Assembly (NCBI GenBank): GCA_030015575.1
Contig: CM057337.1
Span: forward strand, 334,438,583 to 334,502,582
Length of the DNA stretch: 64,000 nt
Direction of reading: 5' to 3'
DNA from: Agapanthus africanus
Lineage: Eukaryota; Streptophyta; Magnoliopsida; Asparagales; Amaryllidaceae
Part shown: piece after piece, positions 43,810 to 56,239 of the stretch
Numbering within the stretch: the stretch's first letter is position 1
Layout of the letters: every line of letters starts with the position of its first letter
Notes under the pieces: model-generated
Databases searched by the model: none
The model's input: only the letters and a program-made list of their open reading frames with translations
Told to the model about the DNA's origin: nothing
Program-made: the position numbers and the translations under genes

Positions 43810-45854
43810 TGTAAGTCCACGTTGCCCACCCCGGTGCTTGCGGGGAGGCGGAAAACGAAATAAAAATCGGATTTTTATCATGCTAGGCAACATGGACTAA
43901 CAAAAGAAGGATCTTTACTAAACAAAACTAGCTAAAAGCTAACTAGAAATTAGCCACAAGGAAGAATGGTTATACCTAGGGCTTTATGTCCTTCTCTCCT
44001 TGCTCCTTGGAGTGTAAGAAAGAGATCGCCTTGTCGCCTTCTCGAGTCAAAAAAGGATCCACCCGAAAACCTCAACCTCTGGCTTCAACTTCAAGCTAGA
44101 AGTAACTAAGGTGCTAGAAGTGCTAATCCTAGAACCCTAGATGAGAGTAGAGATTATCTAGAAGAGGTTTTCTCTCAAGCTCAAGTGTTTCTCAACACAT
44201 GAGAAGGGAGGGCTTGAGGAAGAGGAAGAGCAAGAGAGAGAAAGTATATGATAGAAAAATGAGAGAATAATAAGCCATTCTCACATATATGTGTGAATTA
44301 TAAAAATAGATAATTAGCTAGATAATTGTCATGGTTAATCAAGACTTGACCATTATCATTTCACATTTAATGAAAATTGCAAGGATCAAAGAGCATCTTT
44401 TATATGGAATGATGATGGTCAACATGTCAACTAAGGTCAACAAGTCAAGTATGGTCAAAATGTCAACAACCCTAACCATGCACAAATATATATAGCTAAT
44501 ATCAATTAATTATAATATACACATAAGCATTAGGGTTAATAAAATGACAATGGTCATTAACCCTAATCAAAGTCCTCTTCCTCTGTCTCAATCAACTGTG
44601 TATACGCACCCGCATTCGTGATCCGAGGAACACGAATACAAAGAGATAAAACCAATCCCAAAACATATACTAGGATCTGGCTTAAACCAAAGCCAACTAG
44701 TATAAGCTGTCCGGACAGCAAACGTGCACAAGTGCGCGGATGTGAACGAACTCTGTCGCAAAACCATGCGACCTCTACTCATTTTGCCTAAAGGTGAATA
44801 GCTCTCTGTGTGGGACTCTAAAGACTCGACACTACGCTGGCAGTGGGTTTAACCACAGACCGCAAGCAGCACTAGCTGTACGTAACGGTCCCCAGGTAGA
44901 TGCCGATAAGAAGACTGACGAGGTGAACCCATCTGAACTCCTACTGAGCCTGTATGTGACAGTCTTCGTACAGTCCGGTCTGTTCGTCTGATACATCGCA
45001 TGGCGGGCCTAGGGGGCAGTGAACGTCAGTCCCCTAATAACGGTACAAGTCGTGTCGGAGTGTAGCCCAGAACACCCTGAGATAACACTGGAAACCTACC
45101 AGTATATCTCGCTTGCCCTGGTCAGGGACTACTCGTGTAATGGCTCTCCTAGACACAGCGCGATGTCAACCCCCAATACCGGGAGAGACGAATCCTGTCT
45201 AACCGTCACTGCCTCCAAGTGCTTCGGGACTGCACCCAACTACTACCTGTTTGCACGACTCCTTTGAGCCGTGGTAGGGTAGTAATCAAAGTACAGTGGG
45301 AACACACTCGAGGCGAAGTGACAGTGTCAAGTCAGCGGACTAAGATATACTCATGTCACCTGGGAACTGATAACTGACGATAGGTATAATACCAACCAAC
45401 AGTTCCCGACGAGTCATGTCCAGTATACTCGTAACCTAACGAGCACCCGCATATTATCTCAAGTACGACGTACTGACGGCTGTGGGACAGACCGTCTCCC
45501 ACGCTGGGATGAGAAGCGCATACGCTAGTCTACTCCGGAGTATCGATGTCCTGTCTCGATAGTCCAACGACTAGGGACCTGTATAAGGATGTGCTTATGG
45601 ATTACCCAGCCCCCACGAGTGTGAGCGCCATCATAACGCTGGTAATCAAGTAAAGATCCTAAGGGCTCTACTAATATGTATATAAGCGATATGCTAAAAG
45701 AAACACATGCACATATTAAAACAGAGACAAACCAAGTAGCATACTACCATTTCGAGCAAGATTGTATATACAACTGTGAATATCCCAAGCTTCCATCAAA
45801 TAATATGCATACTAGTATGATACAGTAATGGCCTCTAGGGCATATACACTAACA
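43810..45854 (-). mobile_element. 5' LTR of copia element E3 (2045 bp)
   Basis: The sense strand starts TGTTAGTGTATATGCCC and ends ACTTACA next to the primer site, so both edges are defined. The following base, 45855, lies inside the gag of E4, which E3 entered. The partner duplication on the left cannot be checked because that side is deleted. Confidence 0.9.
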
Positions 45855-48800
45855 GAAATCCACCAAGCCGAGAGGTGGAATCAAGAAGGTAAAGGGGAAA
45901 GACAAATCCAAAGTTACGGAGTCGGGAAAAGGAGAATGTTTTTATTGCAAGAAGACGGGACACTAGAAGCGGAACTGTACTGAGTACCTTGGTCTCATGA
46001 AAAGGAAGCATGGTGATGCTTAAGCTTCAGGTGTGTGTTCGTAACTGAAAACTGTTTTTCTATAAACTCTGCTTCCTGGGTAATGGATACCGGTTCGGGT
46101 TCTCATATCTATAATTCTGTGCAGGGGCTAAGAAATAGCAAAGTTTTGAAGACCAGTGATCATACTCTCCGATTTAGAAATGGTTCCAATGTACATGCAG
46201 TTTCAGTGGAAAAGTATCATCTGGGGTTGCCATCGGGTTGTATATTGGTTTTGAACCCATGTTATTTTGTACCAAGTATTCTTTGTAATATTATATCCGT
46301 TTCTTTGTTGGACAATGAAGGATATCATTTTGTATTGCAGCACAATGTTATGAACATTAAACTGAATCAAGAGTTGATTGGTTGTGGTACACTTAATAAC
46401 GGGATATATGTCCTTAATCAACACATAGTTTTCAATATACAACACACAAACAAAAGAAAATTTTCAGATATAAATGAAGCTTTTTTTTGGCATTGTAGAC
46501 TTGGTCATATTAATGAAACATGACTAAACAAGCTTCATAAAGATGGATATTTAGATTCTTTTGAGTATAAATCTTATGCGACTTGTCGGTCTTGTATCAA
46601 AGGGAAAATGACCAAAACTCCGTTTACTGGACACGGAGAAACAACTACTGAGCTCTTGGGCCTCATACATAGTGATGTATGTGGGCCTATGTCTACACAT
46701 GCGAGAGGCGGTTTTTCTTACTTCATAACTTTTACTGATGATTTCTCAAGATTCGGTCATGTGTTTTTAATAAAGCATAAGTCTGAAGCTTTCGAGAAAT
46801 TCAAGGAGTACAAACTTGAAGTAGAAAAACAAACTAGAATGAGCATCAAGATACTTCGATCAGATCGAGGTGGAGAATATCTTAGTACAGAGTTTTCGAA
46901 CATCCTAAAAGAGAATGGGATTCTCTCTCAGCTCACTCCCCCTTACACACCACAGCATAACGGTGTGTCAGAGCGGCGGAATCGAACCCTATTAGATATG
47001 GTACGATCCATGATGAGTGATGCTGAGTTACCCCTCTCCTTTTGGGGGCATGCATTGGAGACTGCAGCTTTTTTATTGAACAGGGTTCCAACCAAGACCG
47101 TGTCTACCACTCCATATGAGATATGGTATGGGAAGAGACCATCTCTTGAGCGAGTTAAGATTTGGGGTTGTCCGGCTTTTGTCAAAAAGCAGAATCCGGA
47201 CAAACTCGAGACACGATCAGTCAAGTGTGTATTTGTGGGATATCCAAAAGATTCATATAGATATCTTTTCTACCACCAGGAGGACCAAAGGGTGTTTGTT
47301 TCTCGAAATGCTACATTTTTAGAAAATGAGATTTTTCCAAATGATACTGATGGCAATGTGGTAGATCTAGAAGAGATTCTAGAGACACAAGTTACAAATG
47401 ATGACTTGGTTCAACCTGAAGTTGCAACAGAACTTAATGAACCTCAGCCACTCCGTAGATCTGGTAGGACTTCTCGCCCACCGGAGAGATACTACGGTTT
47501 TCTCGTTGATGGCGATGGAGAAGACTGCATCATAGATGATGATGACCCTACCAGTTTTCAGCAAGCTATCACGAATGATGACTCTGTGAAGTGGTTGGAT
47601 GCCATGAAATCTGAAATGGAGTCTATGTACACCAACAAAGTATGGACTTTGGATGTTGTACCCTCTGGGGTAAAACCCGTAGGGTGTAAATGGATCTTTA
47701 AGAGAAAGATCGGTGTAGATGGGCAGGTGGAGACCTATAAGGCAAGGCTTGTGGCGAAAGAATTTAGACAAAGACCAGAACTGGACTATGACGAAACATT
47801 TTCTCTTGTGGCCATGCTTAAATCCATTCGGATCCTACTTGCTATTGCTGCTCACTGCGACTATGAAATCTGGCAGATAGACATTAAAACTGCTCTTCTA
47901 AATGGTAATTTAGAAGAATGCATTTATATGGATCAGCCATAGGGCTTCATTGATAGTGGGAGCAGCGGGAAAGCATGTAGGCTGCTTAAATCCATTTATA
48001 GATTAAAGCAGGCATCACGGAGTTGGAACATCTGTTTTGATGATGTTATCGAAGAGTTTGATTTCGTCAAAAATTCAGATGAACCTTGTGTTTATAAGAA
48101 GATTGTAGGAAGTACCGTCACATTCTTCGTATTATACGTGGATGACATTCTTCTGATAGGAAATGACGTTCCTATGCTACAATCGGTCGAACTGTTCTAA
48201 TCACAAAGGTTCTCCATGAAGGACCTGGGTGATGCTTTGTACATATTGGGCATGAAGATCTATAGGGATAGATCTAAAAGGTTGTTGGGATTATCCCAAA
48301 CCAGGTATAACACCATCCTAAATAGGTTTAGTATGGAAGACTCCAAGCGGGGTTCCTTACCCGCTAGTCATGGAGTCACTCTTTCCAAGGACTTTTGCCC
48401 AAACACTGATGAAGAGAGAGCTCGCATGAGCATTATACCCTACGCTTCTGCTGTAGGATCTATAATATATGCGATGTTATGTACACCCTAATGTAGCTTA
48501 TGCACTGGGTATAGTAAGCAGGTATCAATCCAACCCAGGGGAGAATCACTAGACAGCTGTGAAGAACATTCTTAAGTACTTGCGAAGGACTAAAGAAATG
48601 TTCTTGGTGTATGGTAACGGAGATCTCCAAATGGAGGCCTTTACAGATTCGAGCTTCCAAAGTGATAAGGATGACAGTAAATCTATCTCAGGGTTTGTCT
48701 TTACCCTCAATGGAGGGACGGTGTGTTGGAAGAGTTCCAAACAGGATATCGTTGCAGACTCCATGATGGAAGCTGAGTATATTGCTACAAATGATACTGC

Positions 48801-49116
48801 CAAGGAAGCCGTCTGGATGAGGAAGTTCATCTCGGAGTTAGGAGTAGTTCCGACCATTATTGATCCAATACCATTGTATTGTGATAATAATGGGGCTATG
48901 TCATTGGCTAAAGAGCCCAGGTCCCATCAGCAATCCAGACACATACTCAGGCGATATCATCTGATCCGGAAGATAGTTGATCGCCGCGAGATCGAGATTC
49001 GGAGAGTAGATACAAAAGATAACACCGCGGATCCGCTCACCAAGGCCCTCCCTCTGCCGTATCATGAGCGACTTTTTGAGATGTTGGGTATGAGATACGC
49101 CAATAATTGGCCTTAG
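45855..49116 (+). pseudogene. gag-pol remnant of copia element E4
   Basis: Starts inside gag just before the zinc knuckle (CFYCKKTGH, then TAG for Trp). Protease keeps VMDTGSGSH. Pre-integrase, integrase (HSDVCGPMS, LRSDRGGEY, NGVSERRNRTLLD) and reverse transcriptase (YVDDILLIGND) are recognisable. Lesions include frameshifts near 46030 and 48487, stops at 46521 (TGA), 47940 (TAG) and about 48198 (TAA), a one-codon deletion in the TRYINTIL motif near 48307, and TAG for Trp near 48550. RNase H (48559-49116) is open and keeps the Trp that is a stop in E1 and E2. The 5' LTR and most of gag are missing. Confidence 0.9.
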
Positions 49117-49130
49117 TGCAAGTGGGAGAT

Positions 49131-49181
49131 TATTGGATATACGTATGCTCTAGAGGCCATTATATGATAGTGTATGTACCG

Positions 49182-49217
<36 letters not shown>

Positions 49218-51166
49218 TCAGGGGACATTCTTGCTCGACATGATAGTATACTATCCGGTTGCACTTTTATCTTGACATGTTCATTTGATCATGCTTTCAT
49301 TCATTTGGTACATGTTGATATAGCCCTTAGGATATGCAGGACTACTGAGATTATGATGCGGATCATACTAGTGGGACATGTGTAGTTTATGAGCATATCC
49401 TTGAAATGTTCCTAATCGTGGGTGTATCGAGACGGGGCATCGATATCACCAGAGTAAACTAGCGTATACGTTGCTTGTCCCATATGATGGGCGATGGATG
49501 ATCCCATATCCATTGGTGTGGTGACACCAAAGACTGTATACGGGTGCTCAGTGAGACTGGGTACACTGAACGGACTCGCCGAGAACTCCTATGTAGTATT
49601 ATATCTATCGTCGGATAGAAATTCTCAGGTGACACTGGTACAGGTTAGTCTGTAGACCCGAGATCGTCATAGAGTCTTGTATGCCTCCCACTGTACTTTG
49701 ATCTCTACCCTACTACGGCTCTACTGAGTCGTGCAAACAAGTGGATTTTGGGTACAGTCTCGAGGCACATGGAGGCAATGAACGATAGGAGGGGTTTCGT
49801 CTCTCTCGGTATTGGGGGTTGATGTTGCACCATGTACGATTGGCTATAACAGGAAGTCCCTGGCCAGGGCTGCTGAGATTTACTGATAAGTGTTATCAGT
49901 AGTTTCTCGATCTGTTATGAGCCATATACCGGTATGACTTATTGGGTTATTGGGGTCGACGATACCATCCCTAGACTCACATATGCAGCATATCTGATGA
50001 AGAGACCGTACTGTACGGTAAGTGTTACCAGTTGGCTCGACGGGAGTTTTAGCAGGTTTGCTTGTGTTTCTTCTGATCGCTCAATACCTAGGAGCCATTA
50101 CGTACAGCTTGTGCCACTGACGGTTTGTAGGCATGTGATGTGATCTCTGCCTATGCTAGCGTATTGACGAGTCTTAGAGTCTTACAAAGGGGTCTCCTAG
50201 CTCAGGCGAAAAGATGTGGGGTGCATATGAGATATGCGCGGGAGCTTGATTAAATGCGTGTATTGGATACCGTATTTTAATCGGGCGTTTACTATTGGAC
50301 GGGTCGTATGTGATATGACCGGGTTATTAAATCAAGTGTTGATTTAATATTAAATCTATTAGCTCATTTATTAAAACCTATTTCTTTATGATGCATGCAT
50401 GAGTGTATGTATATGTTGATATAGATGCAACCATGCAAACATACACGTGTCATGGTTGATGATACATTGGTGGTGGCAATGCAAGACTTACATGGTTACA
50501 TATGTGTATATTTTGTTTGTTTGAGAAAAGCAAAAATAGGATTAATACCATGGTTTAATTACCCATGGTTTTAGCCCATGGTTTCGCTTAAACTCAAGTT
50601 ACAAAATATCTAGATATTTTGTAACCATAGTTTAGCATGGCATGACTCTCGCTTACTCTCTTGAGTTTAGTTAGAGTTATTCATTATTCTCTTGAGTCAA
50701 GCTTGAGCCATCTCCTTCTTCCTCTCTCTCCTCAAAGCTCTCTAGGGTTTAAAAAAGAAAGAGAAGAAATTAAATAGAAAGGTTTCTTAAGTGAGATCCA
50801 AACCCACATCACCATTCTACTTTAGTATAGCCCGCTAGTGTGGAGTGTTTGCTTTATCTTCATCCTTGATCAAGTGAAGCTTGGAGCTTGGTGCAAAGGG
50901 ACTTCGTGGTGGATCATCGTGGACGCGGAAGGATATAAGCCAACCGGTTCAAACCCTACACGATCTAAGGAGTCAAGGAGGAGGCCTATAAAGGTTGTAT
51001 TTCTCCCCACTTAGTGTTAGACACTTGCAGTATATGATACTAGCATATTGTTACTCTATTTTTCTAGTTCGATTCATGGCTGGATTGTTTAGCACCCTCT
51101 TAAATTTTTGTTATAGCATGTGTGATGCAACCCTAAACCTAGGCATGGTGCTAAAGAATCCCTACA
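49131..51166 (+). mobile_element. 3' LTR of copia element E4 (2036 bp)
   Basis: Follows the tract AGTGGGAGAT. It starts TATTGGATATACG (the expected TG is now TA) and ends CCCTACA, matching E2's end. It contains the hairpin with loop GACGGGGCA at 49421-49450 and a TG microsatellite. The next five bases are GTCAC; the left duplication is lost. Confidence 0.85.
49185..49215. repeat. TG dinucleotide microsatellite
   Basis: About 15 uninterrupted TG units near the start of E4's LTR, absent from the other LTR copies. Confidence 0.95.
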
Positions 51167-51776
51167 GTCACTTGGTCGGGGCTTTGGGACGTGGCTATCT
51201 AATAGTGTTACCCGGCGAGTGTTTGCGTACTATACGAGATTGCGACGGAGTTTTAATCCTAATCAAAACTCCGTATCAATCGATCAACTGAGACTAAAAC
51301 GCTAGATTTACAAATAACAAACTAGTTTTCACAAAACTAATTTAATGTGGATTCCGAATATTGTATCACATATAAAACTTAAACCCGAAACGATGTTAAA
51401 ATTGTAACTACGAAATACTCCGAATTGCCCTAACAGAAAAGATAACATCACATGGAATTTGAGCAAAACAAACATAACCTGAAACCCCAAAACCAAGCTA
51501 CAAGAACACCAAAAAAATACGAAACCAAAAAATGAAAATTAGGCCGGCCGGGCCGGGCATATCAAGCTTTTCACCGGCCAAAATGTTGAATCATGGTCTC
51601 GTTTTTCTTGAGTGTTCTAGTTACATCACATGTAACATTCTGCACTTGTTTAAAAAAAATTCAGAGGGCTTTAAAATTCGACAGAAACTAGGGTTTCATT
51701 ATGACTGTTTCAGAGTTGTCTCATTTTCGTAATTCTACAAGTATCATCTAATGCTCTAGTTTTGGCGCTGATACTA
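51167..51776 (-). other. Leader remnant of copia element E5
   Basis: About 600 bp ending at a degraded primer site (plus strand GGCGCTGATACTA, 51764-51776; relatives have GGCTCTGATACCA) beside E5's LTR. All coding sequence of E5 is missing; E4's LTR abuts it. Confidence 0.6.
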
Positions 51777-53883
51777 TGAAAGTGTATTCTAGCACTACCA
51801 CTGGGTTTTAACTGGCAACAAGCATGCAATTTTAAAAAATTCTTGGTGTTAAGCTACACTAACTTAGAATCTAACTAGAGTATTAGGGTTTAACATGATA
51901 TAAAACAAGATCTATGCTAAGTGATGGAACTACAACTTTTGTAGACCAAGTCCTTCTCTTCTCAAGCTCCGGATAGTAGTCCCTACGACTCCTCGTAGCT
52001 CCACTTGAAGAAGGAACAAGCTTGCTTCGCGACCTTCGTGTCGAAAATAATCCACCCGAAGTTTCTCTAGGTCAAGCTGCCTCTTCACTAATCTAGTATT
52101 AGTGAAGTAAACAACCTAGTCTAAAGTGCTAATCTAGACTAGGATAATGAAGTATGATGTTTAGCTCACTAAGAAAAACTCTAAAGTCCTAGGGTTCACA
52201 ACACATGTGAGGGTTAGGGATTTGAGGAGGAAGAAGATGAAAAGAGCAAGAGAGTGTGTGAAATGAGCTCAAGAAAAAAAAAACAAGTCAAGAATGGCTT
52301 CTCTTTTCACCTCACTTATTGAAGCATCCAATATTATCAAATAATATATTAGAACAATACTTCAACAGTGATAACAAATGAATAAACTAAAGAAAAAGTC
52401 ACGCCTCACCCATTTCACAAATATCTCTCATTTTCCACCTCATCTTTTCTATTTTCTTAAAATAGAAAATCCAATATCTATATATATATATATATATATC
52501 ACATATATACATATAAATAAATATATTAAGAGAATAATGATTAGTGAGCAATAATATTAGTTAATATATAATTATATCAAATATAAATATATATCATATT
52601 ATTAAATCAACACTTGATTCAATAATCCGGTTATATCACATATAACCGACTAATATCATTTATCTGTATATCACATTATCAAATCAACACTTGAATCAAT
52701 AATTCGGTTATATCACATATAACCTAACTGATATCACATGACGCCAGATTAGAATACGGTATCACATACTCGTATTTAATCAGGCTCCCGCACATATCAG
52801 CATATGTGGTGCCCTACTTCGTTTTGCTTGAACTATGAAATCTCTGTATGAGACTCTAAAGACTCGTCGATACGCCAGCAGTAGATGATGATCACATCAG
52901 TCGCCCACAAGCCGTCAGCGGTACTAGCTGGATGTAACGGCTACCCAGGTATTGAGCGAACAGAAGATCAACAAGTAAGCTTGTCCAAACTCCCGTGAAG
53001 CCTATAAGTAACAATTACCGTACAGTCTGGTCTCTTCGTCTGATATGTCACATATCGAGTCTAGGGGTGAAATCGTCAGACCCCAGTAACTTGATAAGTC
53101 GTGCCGATGTGTGGCCCATAACGGTTCGAGAAAGTAGTGATAACACTTACCAGTAAATCTCATCAGCCTTGGTTAGGGACTTACTGTTATAGCCAATCGA
53201 GTATAGCGCAACATCAACGCCCAATACCGGGAGAGACGAAACCCTTTCTATCGCTCACTGCCTCCATGTGACTCGGGACTGTACCCAAAATCTACCCGTT
53301 TGCACGACTCCCTTGAGCCGTGGTAGGGAGAAAATCAAAGCACAGTGGGAACCACACAAAACAGTATGACGATCTCGAGACTACAGACTAACCTGTACCA
53401 GTGTCACCAAAGAACTGCTATCTGATGATAGGTATGGTACCATCTAGGAGTTCTCAGCCAGTTCTGTTCGGTGTACCCATTCTCTAATGAGCACCTGTGT
53501 ACAATCTTTGATGTCAAACACCAATGGTTATTGGATCAACCATCGCCCCTTACAGGGTCAAGAAATATACACACTAGTCTACTCTGGAATACCGATGCCC
53601 TGTCTCGATACTCTCTCAACTAGGAACAGTTAAACGATGTGCTTGCGGACTACATAAGTCCCAGTAGTATGATCCGCATCATAGTCCTGGTAGTCAAGCA
53701 AACATCCTAAGGGCTTTATCAACATGTATCAGAGAGACAATATAATAATATAAGTGTACATGTTAAGATAAAAAACAACAAGATAGGATATTATCATGTC
53801 GGGTAAGAAAGTCCTCTATATATATGTCAAAGCATCCACTATATCATACAATAATGGCCTCTAGGGCATACATATTCCTAACA
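51777..53883 (-). mobile_element. 5' LTR of copia element E5 (2107 bp)
   Basis: The sense strand starts TGTTAGGAATATGTATGCCC (CTAGAGGCC follows) and ends at 51777 next to the degraded primer site. It shares the LTR blocks of E1-E4 but is the most diverged copy. Its hairpin is at 53587-53613 and contains two sense-strand G-U pairs. ATCAT follows the right edge. A TA run lies near 52480-52498. Confidence 0.83.
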
Positions 53884-53977
53884 ATCATATCAAATTTAAA
53901 TAATACATCAAATCTCTTTTTTTTTTTACCAAAAATAAAAGAAATTTGTTTTTGAAATAGAATTAACATTATATTTA
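53884..53977. other. Short AT-rich spacer
   Basis: AT-rich sequence with a T run; nothing recognisable. Confidence 0.5.
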
Positions 53978-54221
53978 CTAGTGTTTCCCACGTGCGATGC
54001 ACGTTAAGTGTAATTAAAAAAAGATTTGTGTAATTTACAATTTTTTTTTATAGAATTAGTTACAGAAATAAATTTATGGAGATGGTTATTAGAAAAGATC
54101 TATGGGGTTAGTTGTACGATTTAGATTCCTTTTTAAATAATTTTTTATTAAATTTCTCTTACAAATTAGATAGCCAAAGCTCCAAATTGAAGACCCCTTA
54201 CCTTTTGCACTATAATAGAGA
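53978..54221 (-). mobile_element. Helitron-like element 1
   Basis: On the minus strand it begins TCTCTATTATAG (at 54221) and ends with hairpin ACGTGC-ATC-GCACGT, eight bases, then CTAG followed by T (53981-53977). TC start, subterminal hairpin, CTRR end and a following T are the structural signature of Helitrons. No Rep/helicase coding sequence, so non-autonomous if real. Confidence 0.5.
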
Positions 54222-54812
54222 CTAGCATTTTGCATGCGCGATGCACGCTTGTAGTTTTATCCTATTTAGAGTCAAAAAATTTTCCTGAGTCCATTGATAA
54301 ATATAAAATGGGGGCTTTTGGTTTAAAATTATTTTGAATGTTAATAAATGGATAAAATAGTCATTTTAGTAATTTGGATTAAAAGTATTCTAGAAGATAT
54401 TATAACACACTATTTACTATATTTAAGTAGAAGAAGGTAGTTATAAGTAAATGAAAGTAGAATTTGATTAAAATAACTTCTAGAAAGTTCTTTTTTGTCT
54501 TAATTTTAAGTATAATGTAGATTGAATTTGGAATTCAAACTAATTTCTACAAAGCTTTTTTTTGTCTCAAGTTCTAGAAAGTTCATTTTTATCTTTGTTT
54601 TTCAAAAAAATGGAGAAGTTTAATCATTTTTATCTTTTTCTTTGATGATGTGGAGGCTCTAAGATATTTTTTTAAAACATAACAATTAATTATTTTTGTC
54701 TCTTTGTATGATGATGTTGATGCCCTAAGAATGGGGGATTTTTCTTCCTTTTTCTTTGTTTTTCTTAAAAAGGAGAGGGTGGTTTTTAACCAAGCCCATT
54801 TGCATTATATAC
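54222..54812 (-). mobile_element. Helitron-like element 2
   Basis: The minus-strand end is GCATGCAAAATG then CTAG followed by T (54225-54221), with an imperfect hairpin before it. The 5' end near 54812 reads TGTATATAATGCAAATGGG, similar to elements 1 and 3 but with TG rather than TC. Its 3' end abuts the 5' end of element 1. Confidence 0.4.
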
Positions 54813-55274
54813 ACTAGATTTTATGCACGTGTGTTGCACGTGTTAATTAAACAATTAATTATTTTTTGGAAGAATAGAGAGATGATTGGAGGGTTATATA
54901 TATATATATACACACATACACACACACATACACATATTGGGGGGAGACAATGTGGAGGGTTTCAGATAAACAATTAATTATTTTTTAGAAGAAGAGAGAG
55001 AGATAATGTGGAGGCCTTGAGAGGGAGGATTTTTTGGGGTTTTTTCCCCTCTAGCCAGGTGTGTGTGTATGTGTGTGTTGGGAAAGATGATATGGAGGGT
55101 TCTGGATAAACAATTAATTGTTTTGTGGGACGAGAGAGATGATTTGGAGTGCTTGAAAGGTGAGAGGGATGATGTGGAGGGCTTGGGAGTTGAGGATTTT
55201 TCTTATTTTTTTTTTCTTTTTAGAAAAAAAGGGAGGCCCCTCTAACCTAGGGTATTTGTATTATATAATAGAAT
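54813..55274 (-). mobile_element. Helitron-like element 3
   Basis: The minus strand begins TCTATTCTATTATATAATAC (at about 55274) and ends CACGTG-CAACA-CACGTG, eight bases, CTAG then T. Inside are three spaced copies of ACAATTAATTATTTTT or a variant followed by GAGAGATGAT (near 54850, 54968 and 55109). Confidence 0.5.
54895..54934. repeat. TA and CA microsatellite
   Basis: TA repeats (54895-54910) running into CA/CATA repeats up to 54934, inside Helitron-like element 3. Confidence 0.9.
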
Positions 55275-55481
55275 AGATTATATTATTTATCAGTTAAAGC
55301 AAGCGTTTATTTTTTTTGATGAGCGAACATATATTACTTTTCTATTTACCTTTTAAATTCATCTAGAAATATCTTAAATCCATTCACGTCTTCTTGCTAT
55401 GTTCCATTTCTAGTTCTTTTATAATGTAGGCATAACGATCTAAAGTATATGGGTTTCGGAACCAGAACGGGTCGGGTTTAG

Positions 55482-55487
55482 TGGGCC
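55482..55487 (+). promoter_or_regulatory. Site II-type promoter motif (TGGGCC)
   Basis: TGGGCC within GTGGGCCC, 117 bp upstream of the candidate start codon. Site II motifs bind TCP factors in promoters of plant housekeeping genes. Confidence 0.5.
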
Positions 55488-55552
55488 CTTGACCCGGTCC
55501 ACCCAACATAGGAGGTTTTAGGTTCCATCAAGCTCCCCATTCTTCATTCCCA

Positions 55553-55560
55553 AAACCCTA
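55553..55560 (+). promoter_or_regulatory. Telo-box motif (AAACCCTA)
   Basis: AAACCCTA, 43 bp before the candidate start codon. A telo-box together with site II is typical of plant genes for translation and cell growth, which supports a real promoter here. Confidence 0.5.
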
Positions 55561-55603
55561 AAAGGAAAAAAGGAAAAAAAAGAGAGGAAGAAATTGAGGA
55601 GAG

Positions 55604-55758
55604 ATGAGAGAAGTTCAACTGCAGGTGTCATTGAATCAAACGCAGAGAGTGCGATTGCAATCTGCTCTCCAAAAGCTACAAGAGATCGCTTCTAAATCCA
55701 CGGCCTCCGTCACCGTGGTCGGCTCCATCCCCGTCAACAACGAAGATGGAATCCTCAA
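55604..55758 (+). CDS. First coding exon of an unidentified host gene
   Basis: ATG at 55604 opens 51 codons plus two bases (MREVQLQVSLNQTQRVRLQS at the start, IPVNNEDGIL at the end), followed by GTAATC at 55759, a plausible splice donor; without splicing the frame would stop at 55760-55762. Codon-like composition, a polar helical look (alternating leucines, QKLQEIA) and no resemblance to a transposon protein distinguish it from its surroundings. Promoter motifs lie upstream, and a pyrimidine-rich intron-like stretch lies downstream. I do not recognise the protein. No second exon is identifiable before 64000, so the gene either continues beyond a very long intron filled with insertions or is a severed fragment. 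Confidence 0.5.
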
Positions 55759-56239
55759 GTAATCAATGCTTCCACTCATTAACTTAGCTTTCTTTTTGTC
55801 CACCCCCCCCCCCCAGTTCTTAAAAGTTTGATTTTTCCCCCTCTCTTCAATTTGTATAGTTTAATCTGTTGCTGACCCATTTCGGTTCCACCCTTTTTCT
55901 CTCATCTTTCTGAGTTGATCTTGATTCTAATAGATTAGTTTTTTATTTTTAAATTTTTTCAATTCATCAGCTGAACTTGATTGTGAGGTCATTCCACTAC
56001 AACCGTTTTTTCCCCTTGTTACCGAGTAGGCTCAGCTGATGTCTAATCTGTAGAACATGGTCTCCGCTTCTGCGTGTTCATTCCATACCAGTAGATTCTG
56101 AAATCTGAATCGGTTTCTTAGATTCCACTAGCGCGAAAGTTGCATAGGTGATTTTTGTGCTGCCTCGTCTTGCTCATCAATGTGACTATTTTCTCAATGC
56201 TGGCGTTCACCGGTCTAAATGAGCCCATGATGCAATGAT
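55759..56239 (+). other. Probable start of intron 1
   Basis: Begins at the GTAATC donor, with T-rich tracts and stops in all plus frames. No transposon homology seen. A C run lies near 55803-55814. Confidence 0.4.
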
